NCBI RefSeq assembly: GCF_000006565.2 | Contig: NC_031470.1 | Span: 236,994 to 300,993, forward strand | Reading direction: 5' to 3' | Source: Toxoplasma gondii ME49 | Lineage: Eukaryota > Apicomplexa > Conoidasida > Eucoccidiorida > Sarcocystidae | Length of the DNA stretch: 64,000 nucleotides | Shown: piece by piece, positions 47,753 to 59,803 of the stretch | How the letters are laid out: each line of letters opens with the position of its first letter | Position numbering within the stretch: the first letter of the stretch is position 1 | Made by a program: the position numbers and the translations under genes | Notes under the pieces: model-generated | Seen by the model: the letters and a program-made list of their open reading frames with translations, nothing else | Databases searched by the model: none | Told to the model about the DNA's origin: nothing

Positions 47753-49741
47753 ATGACACACTTGGTCTCTGCGGCCTCTCCTCGATTCTGTCCGTTCCCT
47801 GTGTCTCCATCTGTACCTGTTGACGGCCCCGCGGCAGTTTCTCCTTCCGGACCACTGGGTGTTCTACCCGCTGCTAAAATCGGTCGAGGAAACTCCTCCG
47901 TCGGACCGCCTTCCTCCGTCGTTTGTGACTCCATGCGTTCCTCTGCCTCGCTTTCAAATCCTGGCGGCGCAGGCCTTTCTTCCTGCCGAGCGGACGTGCT
48001 TCCCCCCTGGCCAGGTCCAGCGGACTCGGGGGCCGCCAGACGTGAAACAGAGACCACTTCTGCGGGAGAGACGTTCCCTGAAGCCAAGCCTTCCGCTGCT
48101 AGGGATCTGCCCGCAATCCTGGAAAGGTCTTTTGACGTCGCGGGTGACCAGTTCGCGTCTTCGGGAGTCGGGGATCCAGCTGCGCACGCTACCTGCAGTG
48201 GGCGGGAAGACACGAGCCTGACTGTATCGGTGGTGTCGAGCGAGGAAGAGACGTCTGCATTCAAGGTAGAGGAGTCCCCTGAAGCTGGGCAGTTCGGAAC
48301 TCAGCGCCACGAAAGTGCAGGCTTGAAGGGAACAGACGCGATGGGGGAGGAAAACGGGTTGCGACCTCGCGCCGCAGGGTGCGGCGAGTGTGTAGACGAG
48401 CGACGTCCGAGCCCCGGGAGTTTAGGAAAGGACAGGAGCTGCATAGCGGCAGTAGCGACGCCCGCTAATGGTCAAGGCGGCTGCGCGAAGAATGACCAGG
48501 AGGCAACGGGACGCGAAGGCATGTCTGATTATGTAGGTCAACAGAACGGCGGTTTTGAGGAGCCGAAAACCGGCAGAGACGGAGAGCAGAATGACTCGCG
48601 AAGGTGTGACACGGCCGAAGCAACCAGTCTGGGAGACTGCTGCAGTTTATGCGGGCAGCCGCGGACAGTGGAAGGCAGTCAAACGGCATTCCAGCACGAT
48701 GGGTCAGACGCAAATGGGAGCGGCAAGCCTCATGTGGAGGGCCACGGGTCAGGGGCTGTAGATGGCGAAGAGGACGAGACGTGGGTCTGCGACATCTGTC
48801 TCCGATGTGCAGAGGAAGAGGCGAAGACCGAAGAGGGGCTTTGGGAAAAGGAACATGACAGAAGCAGAGTTCCGCAGGAACCGCAGTCCTGTGCCGGTAC
48901 GGGACCCAAGGATGAGGGCGCGGCATCGAAAGCGTCGACGAGCAGGGCCTGTAGCGCTCTGTGTGAGCCCGCTGCGTCGCCTGCTAGCCATGAAGCAGGA
49001 AGTGGGACCATGGGAGAAGGCTCCGAAGCGGAACCTGCAGTCGCGTCTGCTGCGGGCGCGAGTGGAAAGCGCCGGGACACTGTGCCGGCGGGCAGCGGCA
49101 ATGCTGCATGTGGAGTCCGGGGAGACAGGAGCGTGGTCGCGCTGCCTGTGGCCAGAACCAGTCCAGTACCCATTGCGAATCCTGCAAAGTGTGTCGATGA
49201 AGGGACAACTCGAAGCACAACTGTCCACATTGGTCCGAACCACCAAGTTCCCGCGCTCCCCGCGTTCTTCTTGGACAGCAGCTGCTGGCCGCGACCCCCC
49301 ATGGACACTGTGCTTGACCCGAGCCTCACAGCACGGCTGGTGTATTCGCCGTCTGCGCTGGAGCGCATTAAGTTGAGGCGCGAGCAAGAGGGAAGACAGG
49401 ACCGGGCGATCAGCTCCGACGCAGACATGACGGCCTTTGTCAAGGCTTGCTCACAGAACTGGAAGACGCGACCTGGGTGGCAACCCTTTAGCCCGGAGTT
49501 CGCCTACAAGATTCTCCACTATGCGGGTTATGATCCCGTGCGCGCTTTGCAGATCATGAACGACCCTCAGTTCAGCTTCAGAGAAGTCTGTGACCCGCCG
49601 CTGCGGAAATACGATAACAAGTGGAAACCGAAAGACCGAAGAGGCCTGATCGCTGCAACTCCCTATCCGCCGCCGATATCGGCGAGAGGGTCGTTAGCGC
49701 GCAGGCACCACCGGGAAGTTGCCGGGTACTCCCTACGCTGA
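47753..49741 (+). CDS. ELM2-domain nuclear protein, probable chromatin cofactor
   Basis: A single exon of 662 residues starts at an ATG in good context (GAAATGA). The N-terminal 290 residues are Ser/Pro/Ala/Glu-rich and disordered. A Cys cluster follows: CCSLCGQP near 296 and ETWVCDICLRC near 344, spaced like a degenerate PHD or zinc-ribbon finger. Residues about 488-600 fit an ELM2 domain: TVHIGPNHQVPALP corresponds to its VGxxxQAxIP opening, and FAYKILHYAGYDPVRAL to its C-terminal helix where a residue run LLxxxxYdxxxAL is usual. ELM2 domains recruit class I histone deacetylases and normally precede a SANT domain. Here only about 60 residues follow and no SANT fold is visible. Function as part of an HDAC co-repressor is family-based inference. 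Confidence 0.72.
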   Translation: MTHLVSAASPRFCPFPVSPSVPVDGPAAVSPSGPLGVLPAAKIGRGNSSVGPPSSVVCDSMRSSASLSNPGGAGLSSCRADVLPPWPGPADSGAARRETETTSAGETFPEAKPSAARDLPAILERSFDVAGDQFASSGVGDPAAHATCSGREDTSLTVSVVSSEEETSAFKVEESPEAGQFGTQRHESAGLKGTDAMGEENGLRPRAAGCGECVDERRPSPGSLGKDRSCIAAVATPANGQGGCAKNDQEATGREGMSDYVGQQNGGFEEPKTGRDGEQNDSRRCDTAEATSLGDCCSLCGQPRTVEGSQTAFQHDGSDANGSGKPHVEGHGSGAVDGEEDETWVCDICLRCAEEEAKTEEGLWEKEHDRSRVPQEPQSCAGTGPKDEGAASKASTSRACSALCEPAASPASHEAGSGTMGEGSEAEPAVASAAGASGKRRDTVPAGSGNAACGVRGDRSVVALPVARTSPVPIANPAKCVDEGTTRSTTVHIGPNHQVPALPAFFLDSSCWPRPPMDTVLDPSLTARLVYSPSALERIKLRREQEGRQDRAISSDADMTAFVKACSQNWKTRPGWQPFSPEFAYKILHYAGYDPVRALQIMNDPQFSFREVCDPPLRKYDNKWKPKDRRGLIAATPYPPPISARGSLARRHHREVAGYSLR

Positions 49742-52229
49742 CTTTTTTTCGAGCCTTCGGCGTCCACGATTCGAGTGGGAGTGGGGCACGCAGCGGTTTC
49801 GTATGCGACACAGTGCGTTGGGTCATTGTCTCCAATTACGTGATCTCTGCCTAATCACCTCTACGTCCTGAATCTACCGGTACAGGGTGGAGAAGTAGAG
49901 TGTAGGCGGGTAGCGACAAGTCGAGAGTGCGTGGCTTTCCCGGTGCCTCCGTCATGTCTTGGTACATGTCGGCGTGTTTCTTTGGATGCGTTTTGGTTCC
50001 ATCCCGCGCCTCAGGCGGTCATATACAGCTGGTGATCCACGAAACACGTAGTCTTTGCAGCTGGACCTTGTGAACAGGATCCTTCCTCAGGGGTAGTCAA
50101 GAGTTGTTTCGCAAAGTGGAGTCGAGCTTGCGCAACAGTTGGCTCGGCAAACCGGTGGATGACTGGTAGCGTAACGAGCAGGCAATGGTGTCACTGTGTA
50201 TGAACAAGGGCGTCGAGCGGATAGTTGCTTTGTTACGGCGCGAAGAAGGACGGTCCCAGAGGCGTTTTTCAATTCGAAAGTTAATTTCTCACATGGTCCT
50301 TGGGTACCGTGGTTTTCCAGATTCTCCTCGGTATGCCGTTCAGCCGCAATATGGAGCCACGGATCGAAAAACTAACTCTGGTCACATAAGTCAAGGAGCT
50401 TCATGGGTTTGCTGTCGCGTCTTTTGAACCGGAATTATCAGGACGTACCCACGGTATCTGTTCGGCTGACACGTTTTTCTCTGGCGCGAGAGGAATTTTT
50501 TATTCCATTCATCCGCAGATATATATACATACATACGTATTCATTCATAGAAGGGATAAATGTGATGAATTCAGCTGAATGCTGCAGTTCCAAGGGTATG
50601 AGAGGAGCACGCAGCTCCGACTAAATTCACGTGATGGGGGCAGATTTTTGAGTTTTATATTTATCGTCAAAATTGCAGTCGTGTTCTGGAGCTTTTGGCG
50701 TACTTTGTTCCGGTCTCCTTGTGCGATGCATCCAGCAAGGAAATGGAAAGTTTCCAGGCAGAAAGGATATCTGGCTACCACTTTCGATTTCCTTTTGTAT
50801 TATTTCTGACGGCCTTCTTGTGATACAGGAGAAAATTTATGGTTGGTTGCTAGGAAGAAGTCGAGTTTGGTGTAGCGATTCCATCTTCCTTTATTGGAGT
50901 TCATGAACAGTTGTGTGTTATGCAGAGTTTTGGGAACATCGTTATCGCCCTGTTGTCATCGCCTCTTTTTTCCGTTTTTCTCTGTCTCTTCTGCTCCCGT
51001 CTCTCCCTCTTTGTATTTCGTTTTTCATCTTCCAAAATAGTAGGGCAGAGGGATGTCAAAGACTGCGGAAACGTCTACCCCGTGTCTGGTGTCTGTCTTC
51101 TGAAAGAACTCGCGCGATGCAAAAAAGGATGTGCAATTGGATCTGTAGGAAGGCAGAGCTGTAGCGTCGTCGTAAAATGGTCTACTGGTGTGGGCAGAGG
51201 TGTTGCGAGACGCCTCTTGCCACTTTTGACCTCTTTTCGCTCATCCCGAAAGGTTGCCCTACATAGGAATCGACAAATAAGGTGTTTCATTTCGAATGAC
51301 GGCGTTTACCTCCAGCACATCCCCGAGTCGGAAGGTTACGAGTTTCCCGACATGCGAGGTGAAATATGGATACACTTTTTCACATGGAAGAACTGTTCAC
51401 ACCAAGCACTGAAAGAGCAGGCTGATGAAGCAACACACGACATTAGCTGGGCTGTCAAGTAAACGGTCTGACAAGACGGGGGGGTGCAGTTTTGCCTGCC
51501 CTTGTCAGTGGCGACGCAATTTTTGCTTCGTTTAGATTAACACTTACGGGAGACATAGCTGTGATGATGTTTCCGAGCACGGGAGAGTGCAAACCAAATG
51601 ATGCGGTCCCTGAGCTGTTGGGAGGAACCTTGGACCGACTCCCGATGTGTTAGGTCTCAAAACTCGGCGCGGAACGTGGTGCAATTGAGACAGGGCCGGT
51701 AGTGAAAACTGAGAGGACAAACTGGCCGGGGGAATTCTCGATAATTTATCAACTGGGGTCCGTCAGGTGGGCCGCTTGTCTGTGGGTGCGCACTGGAGGG
51801 ACAACTGGTTTTTTTGGAGTCCAGCCCCCATCTGAAGAATTCACCGACCCGTGTGGAACCAGTCAGCCTAAGCTCTCGCGGCCACGACGGAAGCCCGATG
51901 AACAATCATTGATGGTTTCTATCCGTAAGCATCGGATATCGCGACATACGAAGAGTCCCGACGCGTTTTGCACTGTTGAACGTTATCTGATCCGTCGCTT
52001 TAAACAGAACCGATAGAGACGTAATTTTTGGCAACATTATGCCGTGGTACTTTGAACGCCTACAGTGTGTGTGATCGATCCCCTTGGTCGATGCAAGTCA
52101 CAATGTACGTCTGTCTGGCTAGCATGGTCTGTGCCTTTGACTCAAAACCAGCATATTTTGCTTGCGTTGTGCAACTAGAAACAAGATACTGAGATTGCAA
52201 ACACAGGCAAGTCTAGTGAATTTCCACAG
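49742..52229. other. Spacer between convergent ELM2 and alveolin genes
   Basis: 2.5 kb that should be two 3' untranslated regions. A plus-strand frame at about 50920-51462 is open but has no signal I trust. Nothing else is recognised. Confidence 0.5.
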
Positions 52230-55200
52230 TTACAGCTTCTGTACAAGGTCGTGGATCGCGTTCTCACTCAGAACACTGATGACAACACTGTTCGGCGTTT
52301 GACGTGGTTTGGCGCTTTTCGCAACTAAAAAACTCACGACCTGCTTGATGCCTTCGACAAACTCTGTGGGCCCCGAATGCATCTTTGCATCGTCAGGAAC
52401 GAGCGATCTGAATTTCTTATATGCCCTCAGCACCAAAACTGTCCAGCTATGTTGAGATCCATATGCAGTCGAGTGAACAGCTGTACTAACGTCAAGAAAC
52501 AAAAAAAAACATGGTTTCAGTCAGGTGGACGCTCTCTTTTATGAGGCCCAGAAGCGGTAAGTTCTTGACACCTTCCTTTTCCCGTCAGCATTGGCACGGC
52601 TACGACTGGCGGCCTCCATATTTCTAAAACATTTCGCAGTCAAAACAAGGGCCAAAAACGTAGGACACGGAACATGCTCATTAGGGAGGTGTTCATGGCC
52701 ACCGCCGTTTCCTAGACAATCCGTCTCCTCAAGGAGGAGCTTCAGTTCGGATAAGACAACGTGTTGGTCTGCTGCACATGTTGTGTCCACGGTGACTGGC
52801 AACACTGTGCATCAACAGAACTGGGCATAGGGCCACAGGACTGTCGAGGCATACCCGCAAAAAATTTCCGCTGGCGAGGAGGGCGAATGTGTACCGGAGA
52901 AAGCGGTGCACGTAATTCAGCTTCCCTCTCTCTCTCCCAAAAGCGGTGATCAGGAGACGCAGGACGGCTCGGCGTCGTTTGCCGAGCAAGTTGTTCTGCA
53001 GTGCAAGAATTCCGCACGAGAGCATCATGCTTGTGAATGGAAATGTATGTTAGGCGAAAGTATCCACAGAAGAAGGAAGACAGCGAATTCAACGCCATCA
53101 CTGGGTGACAGCACTCTTGTGCATTAGAGATGCTCCAGCTCAGTGCGCGAAAGCGCAACTGGTAAACTGGTTTGAAAAGAAACAGTAGAACTCTGTATAC
53201 AAGAGGCCTCATATTCTCGAATGTAAAGCACTACAGCGACAGACCGGGTTTGTTTTCTGTAGAGTTTCAGGAAGACGAAAACGGGATACGACCCTTCCTA
53301 CACTATGGAAGATTGTACGCTGTGTTTTTGCTAGCAGGACACTCCATGGCTTACCCTGTTGCTCGGCTGTTAGCCGTTCTTTATCTAGGTGAGTGACACC
53401 ACGAAGAACTGCTTGGCCCGGAATCAGCTCAGGAATGGGCGGTCTTGGTGTGAATTTGTCGTGCACGACCACATATGGCTTCTCGACAGGGACGTCAACG
53501 ACTTGAGTATGGTCTCCAGGGAGCAAGACAGGTGTTACAGAGTGAGAAACTGGGACAGGGTACTGATGATCTCGGTAAGTCGTGACGAAGAAAGGTTGGT
53601 CGACAACTGTAACCCTGTTTGTCGCGGCGCAGGACAACAAAGTAAGGAACGGTGTTTCCTTGGAGCAAATGAACACAAAAACGACGGATATAAAAGTCTT
53701 TCTACGTTTCGGAGCAGTGCGTTCGGCAATTGTGGAAACGAGATCTGTAAAAACGTACTTTGGGACTTCATATGGAACTTCGATGTCGAGGTATTGCGGT
53801 ATGTGGTTAATGACAGTGTCGCGGAGGATTTTGGGTTCGTATCGCATCCTGTACCGAGGTACTTCCTTGTACTGCAGTGAGGAATCACACACAAACAGAA
53901 CAGACCTTTTTAAATCATTTCGCTTTTGACAACCGCCCTTGTGCATTGTACTTGCTCAATCGTTCAAATGCCCAAAAATCTGCTCCCTTTATCGTTTAAA
54001 CGCTCGAACCCTGAGACGCCGGAATCGTCCTAAGAGCGTAGCACGTGATCACACGTATGTCCGACTGTAGCGTTATTTCATCACGCTACATGTAAAGGCT
54101 GGCAAAAGCATGTGTAGTGCTCAGTTGCGAGGGGCATGCTGCTCAATCACGGTGACTGGAGGAAGAAAAGCCGTCCCACAAAAGAGCCTTGTTTACTACG
54201 TTCTTCCACATTGTCAACCCCCGCGCTGCCACGTCGTGGTATAAAATGACTATGTAACCTAGAGCGGGCATGCGCATGCTCATCGATGTATATGCAAGCA
54301 CAGACTTGGTTTGGGACGCAATTTGCCTCAATGTTCATCGGTGATGGGTCCACGATGAATTGTTTCATGGGAGTGTGTATTATCTCCCCCCACCTTACCT
54401 GGATATCCGGTACAGAAACTTTGCTTTTTGTTTTGTGAACACTGTATTTGGGAACAATGCGCGTGAATTCCTTTGGAACCTGAAACACGAAATGGCACTT
54501 CTCGATGTCAAATAGCATCCTTCGAGTTAGCAGAAAACGCAAGAAAACAGGCAAGCCATCGACGTGCCTTCACAGAGCGTCCCTTTCCCGAGACAGGGGG
54601 ACAGTGTCCATGTACTGATACTACTCTTTCAGAAATCTGCCTAAGAACGGCAACTGTTATTAATTAGATTTCAGAAACAGATCGACTAAAAGAAGCGAAT
54701 GCACCATACTTACATCAACGACTTTGACCTTGGCAACCGGCTTCAGGACCTCGTGAATTTCGTGTACCTCCTCGTACCGATCGACGATTTTAATTATTGG
54801 AACATCGACATACTTGGGAATAATCTTCGTCTCGAAACGTGGAACGTACGTAATATTCTCCCTGATCTCCTCCTTGGGCACGTGTTTGATAACTTCGACA
54901 ATCTCAGGAACCTGAAATTTCACAGGATGCGCTGTGGCACGTAGCAGCCTCTCATAATATATTCACTGGGCTGTCGCATTGTGTTGGATGCATTGTGATT
55001 ACGCTAGGAAACATGTCAACAGCCGGAATTTTATTTGCAAGCAGAGAAACTATGGCTGTGGAACCCGTCTCACTCTAACAAATTCATCAGCAAAAAAACT
55101 ACATCCGCACTTTACTCAGCGTGGTCGAAGAGCGTCATTCCTTGCGAAATGAAACCGGTTTTTCAGACGTCAGACCTTGGTTCATACTTCGGACTTCATG

Positions 55201-57123
55201 GCAGGCATTCGATGGGGGACCCACTATCAACGGACCCTCCACCTGTTACCAGAACCAACAGAGTCTTCTCACCTCAACGATGACATCCGAATATATTACT
55301 TCTGGAACCTCGACAAACTTCTCGACCTCTTGAACGACAGGTTTGTCGACAAAACGAATCCGCTCTTCGATCTTTTGTTTATGGACAATCGTATCGACTA
55401 CTTTGACTACAGGAATCTCGATGCGATTTTCGACGACGCTCACTGGGCGTAACCGCGGGACCATGTGTTCGACCTATAGCCAGAAATCATGAAAACAGTC
55501 ATAGACTCATGTGAGGTCCCTGGGCACTCAATCCCTGATCCCGTATCTACGTGGCGCCGCCCCGCGTAATACCTCCCTTATTCCATCAAAGAGTGCTTGG
55601 AAGAACGACATCTTCTACAAGGAGCATTCCACTAGAGAAAGCACTTCGTTGAAAATAAGTCGCTGTGGATTTCCCCCGAACACGAGCAGCCACATGCTGT
55701 CAGGTGCTTTTCTAATCCGCTCTGTGCTTTCTGGATTTGGCTTGCTAGGTCGGAGCAGCGATGTAGGCACGACTTCGGCGCAGTACAGGGAACATGTGCG
55801 TTGCTTCCAACCCGCAAATTCACTTACCCTATCGTAGCCTTCCGGGACCATCTTCTGTTCAACAACTGCCTGAGTGGTCTTCGCTCTGGAGTAATTTGGC
55901 TGAGAACTCGCTGCAGCCGGTGCCTGTGCAATTTTAACCTGAGCAGATGCGTTCGCCTGCCCTCCCACCGTGACCGGAGAAGTCTGGCACCATGTACTTT
56001 GTCCATTTCCTGGGGCTGAGTTCGTCGAACCGCAGGAACTTTGAGAGAATGCCGGGATATGAGACGGAGATGAGACCGTGGGTGCCGGGGCGCTGGGACC
56101 TAAAGGGAAATCGAACGACAGGCGGGGCATATGCAAAAAGAGGGTGGCGAATCGCTTGAGCTAACCGGTTTTGAATGTTGACCTCACGAGCGCCGAAGGC
56201 CGCATGGGGCATTTTAGATAGTAGCTGTTGCCCTCAGCATTCACCATTTGTTTCCGTTTTTTTTTCGTTTGCATTCAACTGCTAAACTTACCTAGAATAG
56301 AGTCGACTCCGCCGGTGACCCGCACGTGAGAAGCTTGCTGACTCTGAGTGGCATATATCCCGATTCCGTGTGTAGTTTCTGTCGACGAAACCGCGGAACT
56401 CGCTGGCGCCAGTGCACTTTGCCAGGGGGACACTGAACGCGAGCTTTGACCGAGGGGCCTGATGTAAGCCTGGGTTCCTGCAGAGGATGCTGAAAAAGTC
56501 TGGATCTGCGGAGTGCCATATATGGACCTACGTGATGTACAACGGTCGTCAGTAGAAGAGCACGGAGTTGTGCACATTCGGGTCGTCGTTTCAGCACAGG
56601 AAAAACGTGGAGATGGCGTCCGGAACCGTAAAGACTGAGAGGGTTCTTCAAAGAAACACATTTTGGGTTCCCTAGGCGTCGGACGCCACCGTCGTGGGCT
56701 TGTTTGCCAAAGGCAGCAAGCTGCTGCGGATTCTGCGACGCTTGCACAACTCCCCGACATGTCCATGCAGCGACCGGTGGGTGCTTGCTGACGATTGTTG
56801 GTCCCGGTTGGCGCCGGCTCAATCAGAATCGTACCCGAACATCGAGGAGTTTGTGGTCGTGGAACCCCAGACGGCAGACGCTCGTGCTCGCATTGACGGA
56901 AGCGTTCAGAGAAGGCTTGACGACGAACATTGGCACTCGCGTCCTGTTTTGAGCAGCCAACAGAGGGAAATATGCAAAACCGGTGTCTCTTGCAGTTCTG
57001 CAGCAGATGTGCCCTTAGAACGCATGCAATCCAGCACAGAACCCTGCATTCACCATGGAATTGACCACCAGGGGTTTTTCTGGGCCAACAGGTGTCAAAT
57101 GATGTACTTTCCGTCCATTTCAT
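52230..57123 (-). CDS. Alveolin-family inner membrane complex protein
   Basis: Exons on the minus strand: 56292-57123, 55828-56099, 55273-55473, 54714-54911, 54399-54479, 53355-53871 and 52230-52480; phases agree and the sum is 784 codons. The core (exons 3-6) is the alveolin repeat region: Val/Pro/Glu/Lys-rich strands such as ENRIEIPVVKVVD, KIIPKYVDVPIIKIVDRYEE, VPKEFTRIVPKYSVHK and QYLDIEVPYEVPKYV. Alveolins form the filament network under the alveolar sacs of the pellicle. The N terminus is Cys-rich and Ser/Thr-rich, which fits palmitoylation. The start is uncertain: the frame opens at 57123, but Met at 56766 (MDMSGSC) or 56661 (MCFFEE) is likelier, because a TTGCATGCG motif lies inside the longer version. 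Exon 6 may hide a 3n intron (AAAC|GTAGAA to TTACAG). The last exon rests on phase and a strong T-rich acceptor only. Confidence 0.85.
57018..57028 (-). promoter_or_regulatory. TTGCATGCG motif near alveolin 5' end
   Basis: On the minus strand TTGCATGCG lies about 260 bases upstream of Met at 56766. TGCATGC is a motif over-represented upstream of apicomplexan genes and bound by ApiAP2-type factors. A regulatory role here is inference. Confidence 0.3.
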
Positions 57124-59803
57124 CGAACTGCCACCAGGAAGTCACAGGTCGACAGTGTAGATATCCAGCTCTTGTCAAGAAGATTCCTGTGTTTGAAGTT
57201 AAATACAATCGACAAATCCTAGTGATCCCTCCATTTCATGAAGTCGCGCGAAAAGACTTCCTAACATCACAGAACCGTACAGGAGTCTGTGGAACATGAC
57301 GGCAGAAAACGAGGTCCGACTGAAGCGGCTTACCGGAACCGCCTCTCTTCCCTGAGGCACTGGTGGCAAGCAGATCCGCATTTTAGAAAAATTCTCTCCT
57401 ATGCTGCTGTGACGCCGGTGTGTGCAAAGCGTGTCCTTTCGCCTCACGCTGATTGCCCCGTGCGTTGGATTTCAGGATTCCCGGAAATCGGCACTGTGGC
57501 TTGATGTTACCGATATGGATCCATCTGGTCGGTAAGTGGGACAAAATGTATGTCTTGGCTTGAGAGCCTACAAGGAAAGGAGGTAAATTTCTCTGCACAT
57601 TGTTAGGCTATTCGGGGACACAAATCGCGCCTGGCGAAACAATACGACCGTAGTCACGCTACACGCGAAGACGCCTCAAATTCCTGTGCACAGACTCAGT
57701 TTCTGTCTTACAGCGGTGCATCAACCGCAAACAGCTTTGGTTGGGGACAGGACCTTTCTTCTTATCTTGATGAGGAAGTCTGTTTGGATTCCGGAGGAAA
57801 AGCTGGGAAAGTGTCATGGTTTTTCAAGCGAGTCCCTGGGATTACCTCAAGCGGATTTGCCTGGCGGTGTGTGAATAGGAGAGCACAGAACATCTCTCGT
57901 CCTGCCGACAAACGGAAAGCGTGCAGCGTCGCACGTTACTGGCAGACGAATTCACGCATTTAGTTGATTCCCAACACCGATGAAATTTCCTGGTGAAGAA
58001 GGAAATCCGCACAGCTAGCATTTAGGCTCGCTGCAGTCGGACACTGTGGCTTCCTTGGCACCCGCTGTCTGGCTATCGTGCGGGGCGTTGAGGGCCGCTT
58101 TTCGCCAGCGGGACAGAGAACAGAAACAGTAAATGTGAGCCGGAACTTTTCTTTTTGTGCACTGGAAACGGAAAAAGAGAGAGGCGCACGCTTCACCACT
58201 GGAAACAGAGGAGTAGAGGATTTGTTTAAGCGTGCGTACCGTGTCGCTGGTTCGGTGGGTCAAGACAAGAACTGGCGGCGACTTCTTTTCGAGTGACCTC
58301 GGAGACCCGCGTCGCAGTGTGGCGAGACACGCACCTGATCTCCAGTAAGATGTCTGGTTTGAGAAATAACAGCCATGTCACCTTGCCCACAAAACGCAAA
58401 TCAACCACTTTTCTCAGGTCGAGCTACTCTTCTTGACAGAGACCTATCATTGAAGTTTCCAGGAAAACTTGACGGCGCCCAAGACTGTCACGATGCGATG
58501 ATCCTCGTGGGAAAGATATGTTGTAGTATGTCGTATACAACCGCTAGGCAAAGAAAATTATAACATGCTTTTAGGCAAACAATGTGCAGATACCAGTAAG
58601 CCTAAATGTACTTTTCGTGTCGCTAAATCACAAGACATAAGAGACTGGGGTACCCGATCGTGGTAAACGGACGTTCCGGTCTGTGGTGGTGCGATTTCCT
58701 GTGCTGCCACTGACAACTCCAGTGTACAAAGAACGGATTCGTCCAGCTTTTTTAAAGCAGTGCCCCCTTCAGTGTGAAGTACCATTCAAGTTAGAACTAC
58801 TGAAATTGCTGCCCTCTGCGGTCACTTCGTGTCCGCAACTGTGTGCCAGCATTCAGAGGGATTCTTATTCGCGGAGCAACACCCCACTTCTGTGGTCAGT
58901 GCTGTTATTGGCGGGGCCAACATTTCGCTGTACGAATTGCCGCCCTCTCCAGTGTTTGCACTGTCGTCCATAATCGTCGGCGCTTTCTAACCGTTCTTGG
59001 AAAGGTAACACGTCAGCTGGACCCAAGGCCTTGGTTGTTTCGTTGACGCTGTTTAAGGGAGCCAGCAGTACGCGGAGTGGATCTGCATCCCATCCGAGAG
59101 TCTTCGCCTTAGTGATCCTCACATTCGCAGTTCAAATCAGCAGTAGAATCGAGTCTGAAAGCGGCATTTACAAACGTTACCAAGCTGCAACAGCTACAGT
59201 GCTAAAAGAGCGGAAACTAACGTGACACTAGCAGAAAATGCCAGTCCTAAGTGCCCGAACACAAACCTGAGAATCCTCTGTCGCGTTTTGCTGCCGAGGA
59301 GCCTCTTAAAGAATCATCTCCCACAGTATCCCGCGAATGAGGATGCGTAAGTACCACGCGCACCTTCGGGTTCCCATGAGAGACACGACGTGAAATAGAC
59401 GAACTACCCAGAGCAAAACATCGGCACGCCAAGCCATGATTTCCACATTCAATTCCACCGCATGTACTGAAGGAGGTTTCAGTTCAAACAGCGCAGCAAT
59501 CGTTGTACAGAAGGGACTGCCACTACCGTGCCCTCGATACGACGGGAACTCCAGCTAACGGCAACACGAAACTGGCCCCTCAGAAAAAAAGCAAGACACA
59601 GGCACAGTTTCCTCTGAGAAGATTCGTACTTCCTGGACAACATGCATGCTAGTAACCATCCGGAGCGCAAGGGCCACCAACAACGCCAGCAACAGCCACC
59701 CACCGTCGCAGCCCCCAGTGATCAGTAGACGCTTTCGGGCAGCTGACGGACAGCTGCCTACCGCAGCCTTGTGACAGTAAGCGGAGAACTTCTCTGTCAT
59801 ATA
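57124..59803. other. Spacer: alveolin promoter and methyltransferase 3' region
   Basis: 2.7 kb between two minus-strand genes. No open frame with family resemblance was found on either strand. It should contain the promoter of the alveolin gene near 57.0-58.5 kb. Confidence 0.5.

Noticed and set aside
50911..51462. 183-codon plus-strand frame with a hydrophobic start
   Set aside because: Opens with TTG/GTG, the hydrophobic part is a CT-rich tract, and no splice or family support was found.
52539..53212. Alternative terminal exons of the alveolin gene
   Set aside because: Acceptors in this stretch either break phase or give only short tails; the 52480 acceptor has both correct phase and a long T tract.
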